The notes under the pieces are model-generated. The model did not search any database and was not told the DNA's origin. It was given only the letters and a program-made list of their open reading frames with translations. Shown in pieces: positions 1 through 7,808 of a stretch of DNA of 64,000 bases. The stretch is from contig NZ_JBBKBA010000002.1 of assembly GCF_038404985.1 (NCBI RefSeq), forward strand, positions 976,336 through 1,040,335, given 5' to 3'. The position numbers and the translations under genes are program-made. The DNA comes from Ferrovibrio sp. MS7. Lineage in GTDB: Bacteria > Pseudomonadota > Alphaproteobacteria > Ferrovibrionales > Ferrovibrionaceae. Within the stretch, counting starts at the first letter, position 1, and each line of letters begins with the position of its first letter.

Positions 1-716
1 GCGGCTTGGTGCAGGGCCGCGCGGCAGCAGGCCTCAAGCTGAAACTCGGCGACCGTGACGTGCCGCTGGGGCCGAATGGCGAATTTGTGTTCGGCTTCGG
101 TCGCGATGAACCGGCGGAAGCGAATTTGAGTATCCGCGCCGCCGATGGCCGCGAGACCAAGCTCACGCTAAGCATCGCCAAGCGGCAATACGACATCCAG
201 CGCATTGATGGCCTGCCGCCGGCGCAGGTGACGCCGCCGCCGGAACTGCTCGAACGCATCAAGCGCGAGAATGCCAAGATCGCCGCCGCACGCCAGATCA
301 ATTCGCCGCGCCTGGATTTTCTCGCCGGCTGGGTATGGCCGGCGGATGGCCCGGTGAGCGGCGTCTATGGCAGCCAGCGGATTCTGAACGGCGAGCCGCG
401 GCAGCCGCATTTCGGCCTGGATATCGCGGCGCCCACGGGTACGCCGGTGCGCGCCTCCACCGGCGGCGTGGTCACCTTCGCCGACAAGGATGTGTATTAC
501 ACCGGCGGCACCGTGATCATCGACCATGGCCACGGCATCAACGGCGCCTACTCGCATCTCTCACGGATCGACGTGAAGGTCGGCCAGCAAGTGAAACAGG
601 GCGAGCAGATCGGCGCGGTGGGTGCCACCGGCCGCGCCACGGGACCGCATCTCGACTGGCGCGTGAACTGGTTCGATGTCCGCCTTGATCCGCAACGGCT
701 GCTGCCGCCGCGTTAG
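1..716 (+). CDS. M23 (LytM-type) peptidoglycan endopeptidase, 5' partial
   Basis: The reading frame is open to the first base, so the N-terminus (signal peptide and start) lies outside the window; the TTG at position 6 is not a convincing start. The visible 236 residues end in an M23 domain (about residues 110-233) with the HxxxD zinc motif (HFGLD, H135/D139), the YSHL segment (H184) and GPHLDW. Family members cut peptide crosslinks in the periplasmic wall. The usual HxH near the C-terminus reads H-L-D here, so the third zinc ligand is Asp rather than His. The preceding region is a beta-rich domain with no clear identity. It ends two bases before the stop of the convergent SDR gene. Confidence 0.85.
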   Translation, partial: GLVQGRAAAGLKLKLGDRDVPLGPNGEFVFGFGRDEPAEANLSIRAADGRETKLTLSIAKRQYDIQRIDGLPPAQVTPPPELLERIKRENAKIAAARQINSPRLDFLAGWVWPADGPVSGVYGSQRILNGEPRQPHFGLDIAAPTGTPVRASTGGVVTFADKDVYYTGGTVIIDHGHGINGAYSHLSRIDVKVGQQVKQGEQIGAVGATGRATGPHLDWRVNWFDVRLDPQRLLPPR

Positions 717-718
717 GC

Positions 719-1465
719 TCACCGCCCGCCGGCAACGTCGAGAATGGCGCCGGTGACGTAGGAGGACTTGTCCTCCATCAGCCAGAGGATCGCTTCCGCC
801 ACTTCTTCCGCCGAACCGGAGCGGCCGAGCGGCACCGTGGGGCCAAGCCGCGCCGCGCGGTCAGGCTCGCCGGCCGAAGCATGAATATCGGTTTCAATGA
901 TGCCGGGACGAACGGCGTTGACGCGGATGCCTTCCGGCCCGAGTTCCTTCGCCAGCCCGAGCGTCATGGTATCGATGGCGCCTTTCGAGGTGGCGTAATC
1001 GACGAATAGGTTCGGCGAGCCGATCCGCGCCGCAGCCGAGGAGAGATTGACGATCACGCCGCCCTTGCCGCCCCGGCTTTTCGCCATGCGGCGTGCCGCC
1101 TCACGCGCGCAGAGTACCGAGCCGAGCACATTGGTATCGAACACGCGGCGCAGACGCTCCAGGCTCATATCGACCAGATCGGCAGTGGGCGCCACCACAC
1201 CGGCATTGTTCACCAGACCATCAATGCGGCCGAAAGCCTTCTCAGTGGCCTCGAACATGGCGATGACATCAGGCTCTGACGCCACATCGCCCTTCACCGC
1301 GATGGCCTTGCCGCCGGCCGCTTTCGCCGCCGCCACGGTTTCATGCGCTGCCTTGGCGTTGCTGGCGTAATTGACGCCGATGGCCCAGCCACGCTTCGCC
1401 GCCAGCATCACCACGGCACGTCCGATGCCTCTGCTGCCGCCAGTGACGAGAATGGTCTTGCTCAT
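719..1465 (-). CDS. SDR family oxidoreductase (FabG-like)
   Basis: A 248-residue classical short-chain dehydrogenase with the TGGSRGIG nucleotide-binding loop at the N-terminus, NNAG in the middle, and the YATSK catalytic Tyr/Lys pair. The C-terminal segment PLGRSGSAEEVAEAI and the VTGAILDVAGG ending are typical of sugar or acyl-CoA type SDRs. The substrate cannot be deduced. The start ATG has AGGAAC upstream. It is the last gene of a minus-strand run (BASS transporter, SDR, SDR) with gaps of 17 and 11 bases, so all three are probably co-transcribed. Confidence 0.9.
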   Translation of the reverse strand: MSKTILVTGGSRGIGRAVVMLAAKRGWAIGVNYASNAKAAHETVAAAKAAGGKAIAVKGDVASEPDVIAMFEATEKAFGRIDGLVNNAGVVAPTADLVDMSLERLRRVFDTNVLGSVLCAREAARRMAKSRGGKGGVIVNLSSAAARIGSPNLFVDYATSKGAIDTMTLGLAKELGPEGIRVNAVRPGIIETDIHASAGEPDRAARLGPTVPLGRSGSAEEVAEAILWLMEDKSSYVTGAILDVAGGR

Positions 1466-1476
1466 GGTCGTTGTTC

Positions 1477-2163
1477 CTACCAGGCCAGTTCGGCGCCATC
1501 GTAATTGAAGAACTTGCCGCTATCGGCCAGCGTGGCGCGGGCAATGACACTGGTCAGCCCGGCGACGCTCTCCTGCACCGAGATATCTGCGCCGGAGCCG
1601 CCCATGTCGGTGCGCACCCAGCCGGGATGCGCCACGATGGCGGTGATGCCCTGCGGCTTGAGGTCCAGCGCCAGCGCATGCATCGCCGCATTCACGCCGG
1701 CTTTCGACGAGCGATAGACATAGGAGCCACCGCCGCTCAAGCCGATGGAACCCATGCGGCTGGAAATGGTGAGGATCTTGGCGCCATCGGCGAGCTTGAG
1801 ATTGGGCAGCAGGCTCAGCGCCACTTTCATCGGCGCGGCGATATTGGTCGCCAGCACGCGGCGGTAGGTATCGAAATTGCCGATGCTGAGCGACGCATCG
1901 CGGTCGCCATAGATGCCAGCATTGTTGATCAGCAGCTCGATGGCATGGCCCTTCAGCTTGGCCGCCACCGCATCCACCGCCGCGTCGTCGGTGACATCCA
2001 GGCGTTCGATGCTGACATTGCCGCCGGCGCTGAGCGAGGATAGTGCCGTGGCGGTATCCGGCGCGCGCACGCCGGCAATGACCTGCCAGCCCAGGCCGGC
2101 ATAATGCTTGGCGAATTCCAGGCCGATGCCACGGCTGGCGCCGGTGATGAACACGGTGGGCAT
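1477..2163 (-). CDS. SDR family NAD(P)-binding oxidoreductase (C-factor-like)
   Basis: A 228-residue short SDR with N-terminal TGASRGIG, NNAGIYG and a YRSSKAG catalytic Tyr/Lys. The arrangement (short protein, LKLADGAKILTISSRMGS, HPGWVRTDMGG) resembles the C-factor/CsgA-like SDR branch, whose substrates are mostly unknown. It lies between the transporter gene and another SDR in the same minus-strand operon. The shared operon suggests that both enzymes act on a compound handled by the transporter, but that is inference. Confidence 0.88.
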   Translation of the reverse strand: MPTVFITGASRGIGLEFAKHYAGLGWQVIAGVRAPDTATALSSLSAGGNVSIERLDVTDDAAVDAVAAKLKGHAIELLINNAGIYGDRDASLSIGNFDTYRRVLATNIAAPMKVALSLLPNLKLADGAKILTISSRMGSIGLSGGGSYVYRSSKAGVNAAMHALALDLKPQGITAIVAHPGWVRTDMGGSGADISVQESVAGLTSVIARATLADSGKFFNYDGAELAW

Positions 2164-2180
2164 GGGGCGTTTCCGTTCCT

Positions 2181-3134
2181 TTAGCTCTCGCTGGGGCTGC
2201 CTTGGGCCAGCTTCTTATACAATGGATAGAGCAGGCCGGGCAGCATGTACATCGGCAGCTGGCCCATGGCGAAGAACACCACCATGTCGAATTCCGCCTT
2301 GTCTGCCAGGGCCACCATCACCAGGCCCATGTTGCAATTGCCGGTAAGCAGCGCCAGCGTCGCCGAGGCAGGCGGCCTGAGGCGAAAGACCAGCCGGGCG
2401 ACGCCGTAGCCCAGGGCCTGCAGCGACAGGTTAGCGATGAAGGCGGCCAGCGTGGTGAGCGCGACATAGCCCGGGCTCTGCAGCATCTTGTCGGTGACGC
2501 CGGCCATGATCGCCACCGCGAACAGCACCAGCACCAGCACCGATGTGCCATCCAGCAGCCGTGCGTTTTCGATACGCCAGGCTGGCGAGGTGAAGCGGCG
2601 CAGCACCAGGGCGGCGATGAAGGCACTGCCGACCAGCAACGCGAGCCGGGCCATGAATTCCGGCAGCGACATTTCCACCTGGATGCCGAGCAGGATGAAG
2701 GCGAGCGGCGGCAGGGTGAGCGGCACCAATGCGGTCGAGAGTACGATGACGATGACGGCGAGTGCCGCATCAAGGCCGAGGATGAAGGAGATTGCGGCGG
2801 CGGAGACGATTGGCGGCGCCGCCGCCATCAGCACGATGGCGGCATTCAGCGGCGCCGGCAGGCCGAAGGGCTTCAGCGCGAACAGCATCAGCACCGGGCA
2901 GAGCAGCAGCAGGAAAACCAGGATCGCCAGGATCAGCAGCGGCCGGCGGCCATAGGCCGTGAAGGCCTGCCAGTCGAGCCGCATCAGCGCCAGGGTGAGC
3001 GGAATCAGCAGCAGCGGCACGAAAAGCGGCCGCATCAGATCGGCCAGCCAGGGCAGAGCCAGGCCAACCAGCACGCCGCCGAACATGAAGCGGGTGGCGT
3101 GGCGGCCAATGAAATCCAGCGCGGAACTCAGCAT
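2181..3134 (-). CDS. Bile acid:sodium symporter (BASS) family transporter
   Basis: A 317-residue integral membrane protein with about ten predicted hydrophobic helices and the BASS-family signatures, including the conserved TGNCNMGLVMVAL stretch near the C-terminus. Members move organic anions such as bile acids, pantoate, pyruvate or keto acids with sodium. Nothing here fixes the substrate. It is the first gene of the minus-strand operon with two SDRs, and its leader contains a parS-like palindrome seven bases upstream of the start codon. Confidence 0.8.
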   Translation of the reverse strand: MLSSALDFIGRHATRFMFGGVLVGLALPWLADLMRPLFVPLLLIPLTLALMRLDWQAFTAYGRRPLLILAILVFLLLLCPVLMLFALKPFGLPAPLNAAIVLMAAAPPIVSAAAISFILGLDAALAVIVIVLSTALVPLTLPPLAFILLGIQVEMSLPEFMARLALLVGSAFIAALVLRRFTSPAWRIENARLLDGTSVLVLVLFAVAIMAGVTDKMLQSPGYVALTTLAAFIANLSLQALGYGVARLVFRLRPPASATLALLTGNCNMGLVMVALADKAEFDMVVFFAMGQLPMYMLPGLLYPLYKKLAQGSPSES

Positions 3135-3139
3135 GGCCG

Positions 3140-3155
3140 CGTTTCACGTGAAACA
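3140..3155. other. parS-like ParB-binding site
   Basis: The 16-mer CGTTTCACGTGAAACA contains the perfect 14-bp palindrome GTTTCACGTGAAAC and matches the general bacterial parS consensus TGTTNCACGTGAAACA at 15 of 16 positions. parS sites cluster near the replication origin and load ParB/SMC. I saw only one such site in the window. Its place in a gene leader does not argue against function, since parS sites occur inside and between genes. Confidence 0.72.
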
Positions 3156-3313
3156 AGAAGCGAACATATTCCCGGAAGAGGCATATAAGCCTTTGGTTTT
3201 TATTGTGAGGACGGCGAGACAGGCCGGCAGATCATTCGCCTACGGCCAATCCTGAGCATAACGCAGCGCCGATTCCGGGCAATCCCCGGCTTGGGAAGGA
3301 CACAACAAAGGGC

Positions 3314-3353
3314 TTGACTTAAACACTTCCACATTTCAACATCTATTTAAATG
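3314..3353 (+). promoter_or_regulatory. arsR-type promoter and candidate operator
   Basis: A TTGACT -35-like hexamer (3314-3319) lies about 30 bases before the ATG. An imperfect palindrome, CATTTCAA (3332-3339), six bases, TTTAAATG (3346-3353), matches in seven of eight arm positions and overlaps both the likely -10 region and the start codon. There is no Shine-Dalgarno sequence, so the message may be leaderless. AT-rich palindromes are the usual target of ArsR/SmtB repressors. The assignment is by position and symmetry only. Confidence 0.45.
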
Positions 3354-3776
3354 AAGGATCATCTCCACATACCCCCCACCGGCACTGCCAAGGCCCACTC
3401 TACCGGTATCCATACCACCGGGGTCCAGGCTCCCGGGCTTCATGCTCCTGGCGCCGACACGCCGCCCGGCTTCGACGCCGCCATGGCGGCCGAGGTGGCG
3501 CAGCTTGCCGATATCTTCCACCTGCTCGGCGATCCCTCGCGGCTGCGGCTGCTGCTGGCCTGCCTGTCACGCGCCTGGCCGGCCACCGAGCTTGCAACCT
3601 ATTGCGGCCTGTCGCCCCAGGCTGCCAGCCACCACCTGCGGCTTTTAAAAGCCGCCCGACTGGTGCGCGCCGAGCGTGACGGCCGCTCCATCCGCTACAC
3701 CGCCGCCGACGACCATGTGCGCCACATGCTGCGCGACATGATCGAGCACATGGCGGAAGAAAGAGAGACGCCATGA
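3351..3776 (+). CDS. ArsR/SmtB-family metal-responsive regulator with His-rich N-terminus
   Basis: 141 residues. A histidine-containing, low-complexity tail (about residues 1-43) precedes a winged-helix ArsR domain (LADIFHLLGDPSRLRLLLAC, then SPQAASHHLRLLKAARLV as recognition helix). The family represses metal efflux genes and dissociates when metal binds. The downstream gene overlaps by ATGA and encodes a CDF metal exporter, so this is most likely its repressor. An alternative start at 3483 would remove the His-rich tail but has no ribosome site. The tail may be an extra metal sensor. Confidence 0.85.
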   Translation: MKDHLHIPPTGTAKAHSTGIHTTGVQAPGLHAPGADTPPGFDAAMAAEVAQLADIFHLLGDPSRLRLLLACLSRAWPATELATYCGLSPQAASHHLRLLKAARLVRAERDGRSIRYTAADDHVRHMLRDMIEHMAEERETP

Positions 3777-4474
3777 GCGCACAGCACACTCATGAACATG
3801 GGCACGGGCACGGCCACGATCATGTCCATGACCATGCGGGGCATGACCATAATCACGATCACACCCACGGCGCCTTCTGCGACCACAACCACGGCGAAGG
3901 CGCACCACGCCGTGCACTGATCATCGCGCTGGCACTGAATGCCGGTATGTTCGTGGTGGAAATCGGCGCCGGCTTCGCCGCCGGCTCGACCTCGCTGCTT
4001 GCCGACTCGCTCGACTTCCTCGGCGACGCGGCGAATTACGGCCTGAGCCTTGCCGTGCTGTCGCTGACGCTGACCTGGCGCGCCCGCGCCGCTTTGGTGA
4101 AGGCAGCATCCATGGGCCTGTTCGGCCTCTGGATTCTTGGCACCGTGGTGTGGCACCTGCTGCAGGGCACCAGACCGGAGCCGGCCACCATGGGCGCGAT
4201 CGGCGTGCTGGCCTTGCTCGCCAACCTCGCCACCGCCTGGGTGCTTTATGCCCACCGCAATGGTGACAGCAACATGCAGGCGGTGTGGCTCTGCACCCGC
4301 AACGACGCGCTGGGCAACCTGGCGGTGCTGGGCGCGGCCGGCGGCGTGTGGCTGACCGGCGGCGCCAACTGGCCCGACCTGCTGGTGGCGACCTTCATGG
4401 CCGGTCTGGCTTTGCATGCCTCCTGGCGCGTGCTTTGGCTGGCCAGGGCCGAACTCAGAACTGAAAACCTGTGA
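3773..4474 (+). CDS. Cation diffusion facilitator (CDF) metal exporter, short form
   Basis: 233 residues. The first 50 are extremely His-rich (repeated GH and DH pairs), then six hydrophobic helices follow. Helix 2 carries the DxxxD metal site (ADSLDFLGD). Helix 5 has NDALGN in place of the usual HxxxD. The protein stops soon after helix 6 and lacks the cytoplasmic C-terminal domain of YiiP-type members, a known short CDF form. Probable substrates are Zn, Co, Ni or Cd. It overlaps the arsR-type gene by four bases and is presumably induced by the exported metal. Confidence 0.85.
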   Translation: MSAQHTHEHGHGHGHDHVHDHAGHDHNHDHTHGAFCDHNHGEGAPRRALIIALALNAGMFVVEIGAGFAAGSTSLLADSLDFLGDAANYGLSLAVLSLTLTWRARAALVKAASMGLFGLWILGTVVWHLLQGTRPEPATMGAIGVLALLANLATAWVLYAHRNGDSNMQAVWLCTRNDALGNLAVLGAAGGVWLTGGANWPDLLVATFMAGLALHASWRVLWLARAELRTENL

Positions 4475-4540
4475 GTACCGTCACACAGCCTTGACCACGG
4501 CGCCGTTGCCGGCGGCCCGGAGACGTGGCAGTCTGAAGTT

Positions 4541-4738
4541 ATGAGCAGCATCTCTTCCGTTGGCTCCTCCGGGAGCTACACCCCGGCTTCCGCCACCACC
4601 GGCCTCACCGCCGGCACCACGCCCAGCGCCGCCCAGGCCCAGGCTGTGGCGAATCTGGCGCAGATTTCCGCCGCTCTCAGCCAGTCGCTTGGCGCGCTCG
4701 CCAGCGGCGTTGGCGGCTCCGTCGATATTTCGGCGTAA
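4541..4738 (+). CDS. Small hypothetical protein, Ser/Ala/Gly-rich
   Basis: A 65-residue ORF rich in Ser, Ala, Thr and Gly, with a possible amphipathic helix in AQAQAVANLAQISAALSQSLGALA. No family is recognised and there is no strong ribosome site. It is in the same direction as the CDF gene and terC, and the terC promoter begins just after its stop codon. It could be real or a chance ORF. Confidence 0.35.
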   Translation: MSSISSVGSSGSYTPASATTGLTAGTTPSAAQAQAVANLAQISAALSQSLGALASGVGGSVDISA

Positions 4739-4755
4739 ATTCAAAGAAAACCCCT

Positions 4756-4783
4756 TTGCAACCCGGCGGGGCGTGGCTATATA
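4756..4783 (+). promoter_or_regulatory. terC promoter
   Basis: TTGCAA (4756-4761), a 16-base spacer and TATATA (4778-4783) form a good sigma-70-type promoter. Transcription would begin near 4790, giving a leader of about 95 nt that is fully occupied by the structured element described next. Confidence 0.6.
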
Positions 4784-4794
4784 GGCGCACGTCC

Positions 4795-4862
4795 GGGCCC
4801 CTCTGGTCGCTGCGCGGGAGCAGCGGTGATGTCGGACGCTAGGAATCCGACCTAGGGCCCCT
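4795..4862 (+). ncRNA. Structured 5' leader of terC, candidate metal-sensing riboswitch
   Basis: Three nested pairings can be drawn by eye. An outer helix joins GGGCCCCT (4795-4802) with AGGGCCC (4854-4860) with one bulge. A first internal hairpin is CGCTGC/GCAGCG (4808-4813 and 4820-4825). A second is GTCGGA/TCCGAC (4831-4836 and 4846-4851). The element lies between a clear promoter and a TerC-family gene. TerC genes are often preceded by yybP-ykoY manganese riboswitches or by the separate terC RNA motif of proteobacteria. I cannot tell which, if either, this is. Confidence 0.55.
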
Positions 4863-4885
4863 ATTCTCCCGCCGGGACTCTCCCC

Positions 4886-5695
4886 ATGGATCTTTCGATC
4901 TTTATGCAACCCGCGGCTCTGCTGAGCCTCGGCGGCCTCATCGCGCTTGAACTGGTGCTGGCGGTCGACAACCTGATCTTCATCACCATCGTCACCAGCC
5001 GCCTGCCCGAGGCGCAGCAGCCCAGTGCGCGGCGCTGGGGTTTGACCCTGGCGGTCGTCACTCGCCTGATGCTGCTGTTCTCGGCGGCCTGGATCATCAC
5101 CCTGACCGAGCCCTGGTTCAGCGTGTTCGGCGAGGAAATCTCCGGCCGCGACCTGATCCTGATCGGCGGCGGCCTGTTCCTGATCTGGAAGGCGACGATG
5201 GAGATTCACGAGCGCGTGACGCCGTCGCATGCCGACGAACTGGACGAGCCGGGCGCCAAGCCGACGCCGAAGCGCATGCCCGCCTATTGGCCGACCATCG
5301 GCCAGATCATGATTCTGGACGTGGTGTTCTCGCTGGATAGCGTGATCACCGCCATCGGCCTGACGCGCCACCTGGAAATCATGGTGGTGGCGGTGCTGGT
5401 ATCGGTGGCGATCATGATTGCCGCCGCCGAGCCGCTGGCGCGCTTTGTGAAGCGCAACCCCAATGTGGTGATGCTGGCGCTGTCGTTTCTGGTGATGATC
5501 GGCATGGCGCTGGTGGCCGAGGGCGTAGACATCCCGGTGCCGAAGGCAATCATCTATGCCGCCATGGGCTTCTCGGTGGCGGTCGAAGCGCTGAACATGC
5601 TTTCGCGCCGCGCCAAGCTGAGCCAGCCCTTCCGCGACATCCGAGAAGATGACGAGCAGGCTCAGGACAAGCCCCTGGAAAAGCCGCAGGCATAA
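4886..5695 (+). CDS. TerC-family integral membrane protein
   Basis: 269 residues with about seven hydrophobic helices. It has both TerC signatures: ELVLAVDN in helix 1 and DVVFSLDSVITAIG near residue 145. The acidic residues in these motifs are thought to handle metal ions. Characterised relatives export manganese, some helping to metallate exported enzymes; older names refer to tellurite resistance. A charged loop after helix 3 and a hydrophilic Glu/Lys-rich tail are cytoplasmic candidates. Expression is probably controlled by the structured RNA leader. Confidence 0.9.
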   Translation: MDLSIFMQPAALLSLGGLIALELVLAVDNLIFITIVTSRLPEAQQPSARRWGLTLAVVTRLMLLFSAAWIITLTEPWFSVFGEEISGRDLILIGGGLFLIWKATMEIHERVTPSHADELDEPGAKPTPKRMPAYWPTIGQIMILDVVFSLDSVITAIGLTRHLEIMVVAVLVSVAIMIAAAEPLARFVKRNPNVVMLALSFLVMIGMALVAEGVDIPVPKAIIYAAMGFSVAVEALNMLSRRAKLSQPFRDIREDDEQAQDKPLEKPQA

Positions 5696-5713
5696 GCCTG
5701 CAGCGATCCCGCA

Positions 5714-7681
5714 CTAAATGCGCATGGGCAGGATGACACAGGCCTGCCCGCGCAGATGCAGACGGCGCTGCAAAGTCAGCGCCGTTTCGTTATGCAGCAG
5801 GCGGGTAAGCAGGTTCTCCTGGCGGAATAGCAGCTTCGCCGCGAAGAACACGGTGTTGGGATAACGCGCCAGCACATCACCGGAGAGCCGGTCGAGCAGT
5901 TCCACCGGGTCGGTGCCGAAATCCTGCACCACCTCCGCAGCCAGATCGTGGCGCGCACACCAGGTGATGAAGCGCTGCATGCGCTTCTGGGTCTCGGCGC
6001 GCAAAGCCTCGATCTTGGCTTCGCCGCGAAACTGCTCGGCATCGATCTCGCCGACTGTAATGAACACGATATTACGGAACTGCTTCGGGAACAGGGCCAG
6101 CGCCGCCAGCAGGGTATGCATCGCCATGCCATCGGCAGAGCCGACGAAGAAGGCGGCTGTGCGTGCCTTCGGGTCGGGCGGCGGCGACGCCACCGGCACG
6201 CTGTCACGCTGGTCAACGAACAGCGTGTCGGCTTCCTTCAATTGCGCCTTGACGCCGAGATAATGCCGCCGTGTCCAAAGCCCGGCGATGATCAGCAGGC
6301 CAGTAGCCAGCACCGTGAGCCAGGCGCCATGGAGGAACTTCTCGAACACCGTGACCAGCAGGATACCGCCGGCGACCAGCAGGCCAAGGGCTGCCTGCAG
6401 CAGCTTGAGCCCTGAACCGCGCTCATGCCAATGCAGCAACCAGTAGCGGCAAAGCCCGAACAGGCAGAGCGAGAAGGTGAGGAACACGTTCACCGAATAG
6501 AGCACCACAAGCAGATGTACCTTGCCATGGGTGACCCAGAGCGCGGCGAGCGCGGCACCGCCCATCATCAAGACGCCGTTCTGTGTCACCAGGCGGTTGG
6601 AAAGCTGGCTGAATTGGTGCGGCACCCAGCGGTCGACCGCCATGTTCGCCAGCACTGCCGGGCCGCCAAGAAAGCCGGTATTGGCGGCGACAAACAGCAG
6701 CGCGGCGGCAAATACCAGCGTGAGCGTGAGGCCGACCGCGACAATGCCGGAGCCGGCGCCGAAGGCTTCTTCCAGAATCGCATTGAAGGCCACGGCATTG
6801 AGCGTCTGGCCCGGCTGCGGCTGCACATTCCATAGCAGGTAGAGCACGATCAGGCCGGCCGCGGTGAAGGCCAATGACAGCGCCATGTAGAGCATGGTGT
6901 AGCGGCCGGTCTCGACCCGCGGCTCGCGCAGCATGTTGACATTGTTCGACACCGCTTCGATGCCCGTGTAGGTGCCGCCGCCCATGGCGAAAGCACGCAG
7001 CAGCAGGGCGGCAACACCGATCCAGCCGATCTCGCGCGTGAGGTCGCTGGTCTCGGCGATGGTATCGGGCAGCAGGGCCGGCAGCGCGCCGGCATGGGCG
7101 ATGATGCCATAGACGATCAGCGCCACATGGGTGATCAGGAAGCCGAGGAACAGCGGCACCAGCAGCGCGATCGGCTCCTTCATGCCACGCAGGTTCAGCA
7201 CCATCAGCAACAGCACGATGAGATATTCGGATGGCAGCTTATAGGCCTGCCAGTGCAGCGGCAGCAGGCTGAACAGCGCATCCATGCCACTGGCCGCCGA
7301 GATGGCGATGGTGAGGATATAGTCGACGATCAGGGCGCAGCCGGAAACCAGGCCGGCATAGGGGCCGATCAGTTCGGTGGCGACCTTGTAGCCGCCGCCA
7401 CCAGCCGGGAACAGCGCGATCACCTGATTATAGGCGAAGGCGATGATGAACACCGTGACCGCCGTGGCGACCGCGAGATAGAGCGCCAGATGGGTATGCG
7501 TGCCGAGCGCCAGGAAGGCTTCCTCAGGACCGTAATTGGCCGAGGAGAGACCATCGGCGCCGAGGCCGACCCAGGCGAGGAAAGCAACCAAGGCCATATG
7601 GCTGCGCATGCCGGGTGCCATGGGATCAAGCGGCGCGCCCAGGAAGAAGCGTTTCAGCCCGGCGAGGCTAAAGTTTGGCAT
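5714..7681 (-). CDS. APC-superfamily permease, KimA-like (probable potassium uptake)
   Basis: 655 residues. An N-terminal APC core of about 12 helices contains ADGLSSANYGPEEAFLALG, FPAGGGGYKVATELIG and VDYILTIAISAASGMDALFS. These closely parallel the KimA (YdaO) family of c-di-AMP-sensitive K+/H+ symporters. A cytoplasmic domain of about 170 residues follows the last helix. Amino-acid transport remains an alternative for APC proteins of this shape. The gene converges on terC with 18 bases between the stops. Confidence 0.75.
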   Translation of the reverse strand: MPNFSLAGLKRFFLGAPLDPMAPGMRSHMALVAFLAWVGLGADGLSSANYGPEEAFLALGTHTHLALYLAVATAVTVFIIAFAYNQVIALFPAGGGGYKVATELIGPYAGLVSGCALIVDYILTIAISAASGMDALFSLLPLHWQAYKLPSEYLIVLLLMVLNLRGMKEPIALLVPLFLGFLITHVALIVYGIIAHAGALPALLPDTIAETSDLTREIGWIGVAALLLRAFAMGGGTYTGIEAVSNNVNMLREPRVETGRYTMLYMALSLAFTAAGLIVLYLLWNVQPQPGQTLNAVAFNAILEEAFGAGSGIVAVGLTLTLVFAAALLFVAANTGFLGGPAVLANMAVDRWVPHQFSQLSNRLVTQNGVLMMGGAALAALWVTHGKVHLLVVLYSVNVFLTFSLCLFGLCRYWLLHWHERGSGLKLLQAALGLLVAGGILLVTVFEKFLHGAWLTVLATGLLIIAGLWTRRHYLGVKAQLKEADTLFVDQRDSVPVASPPPDPKARTAAFFVGSADGMAMHTLLAALALFPKQFRNIVFITVGEIDAEQFRGEAKIEALRAETQKRMQRFITWCARHDLAAEVVQDFGTDPVELLDRLSGDVLARYPNTVFFAAKLLFRQENLLTRLLHNETALTLQRRLHLRGQACVILPMRI

Positions 7682-7808
7682 GGGGGAGGAAACTTATGTC
7701 CGGTCGTGGATGGGCGGAATCTCCACCCGTTTCCCGCGACGGTCAAGTTCGCTCCCCATAAAGAAATGATTACGCGCTTGCGCTATTGGCCGGTCAGGGT
7801 GCCGGCAT

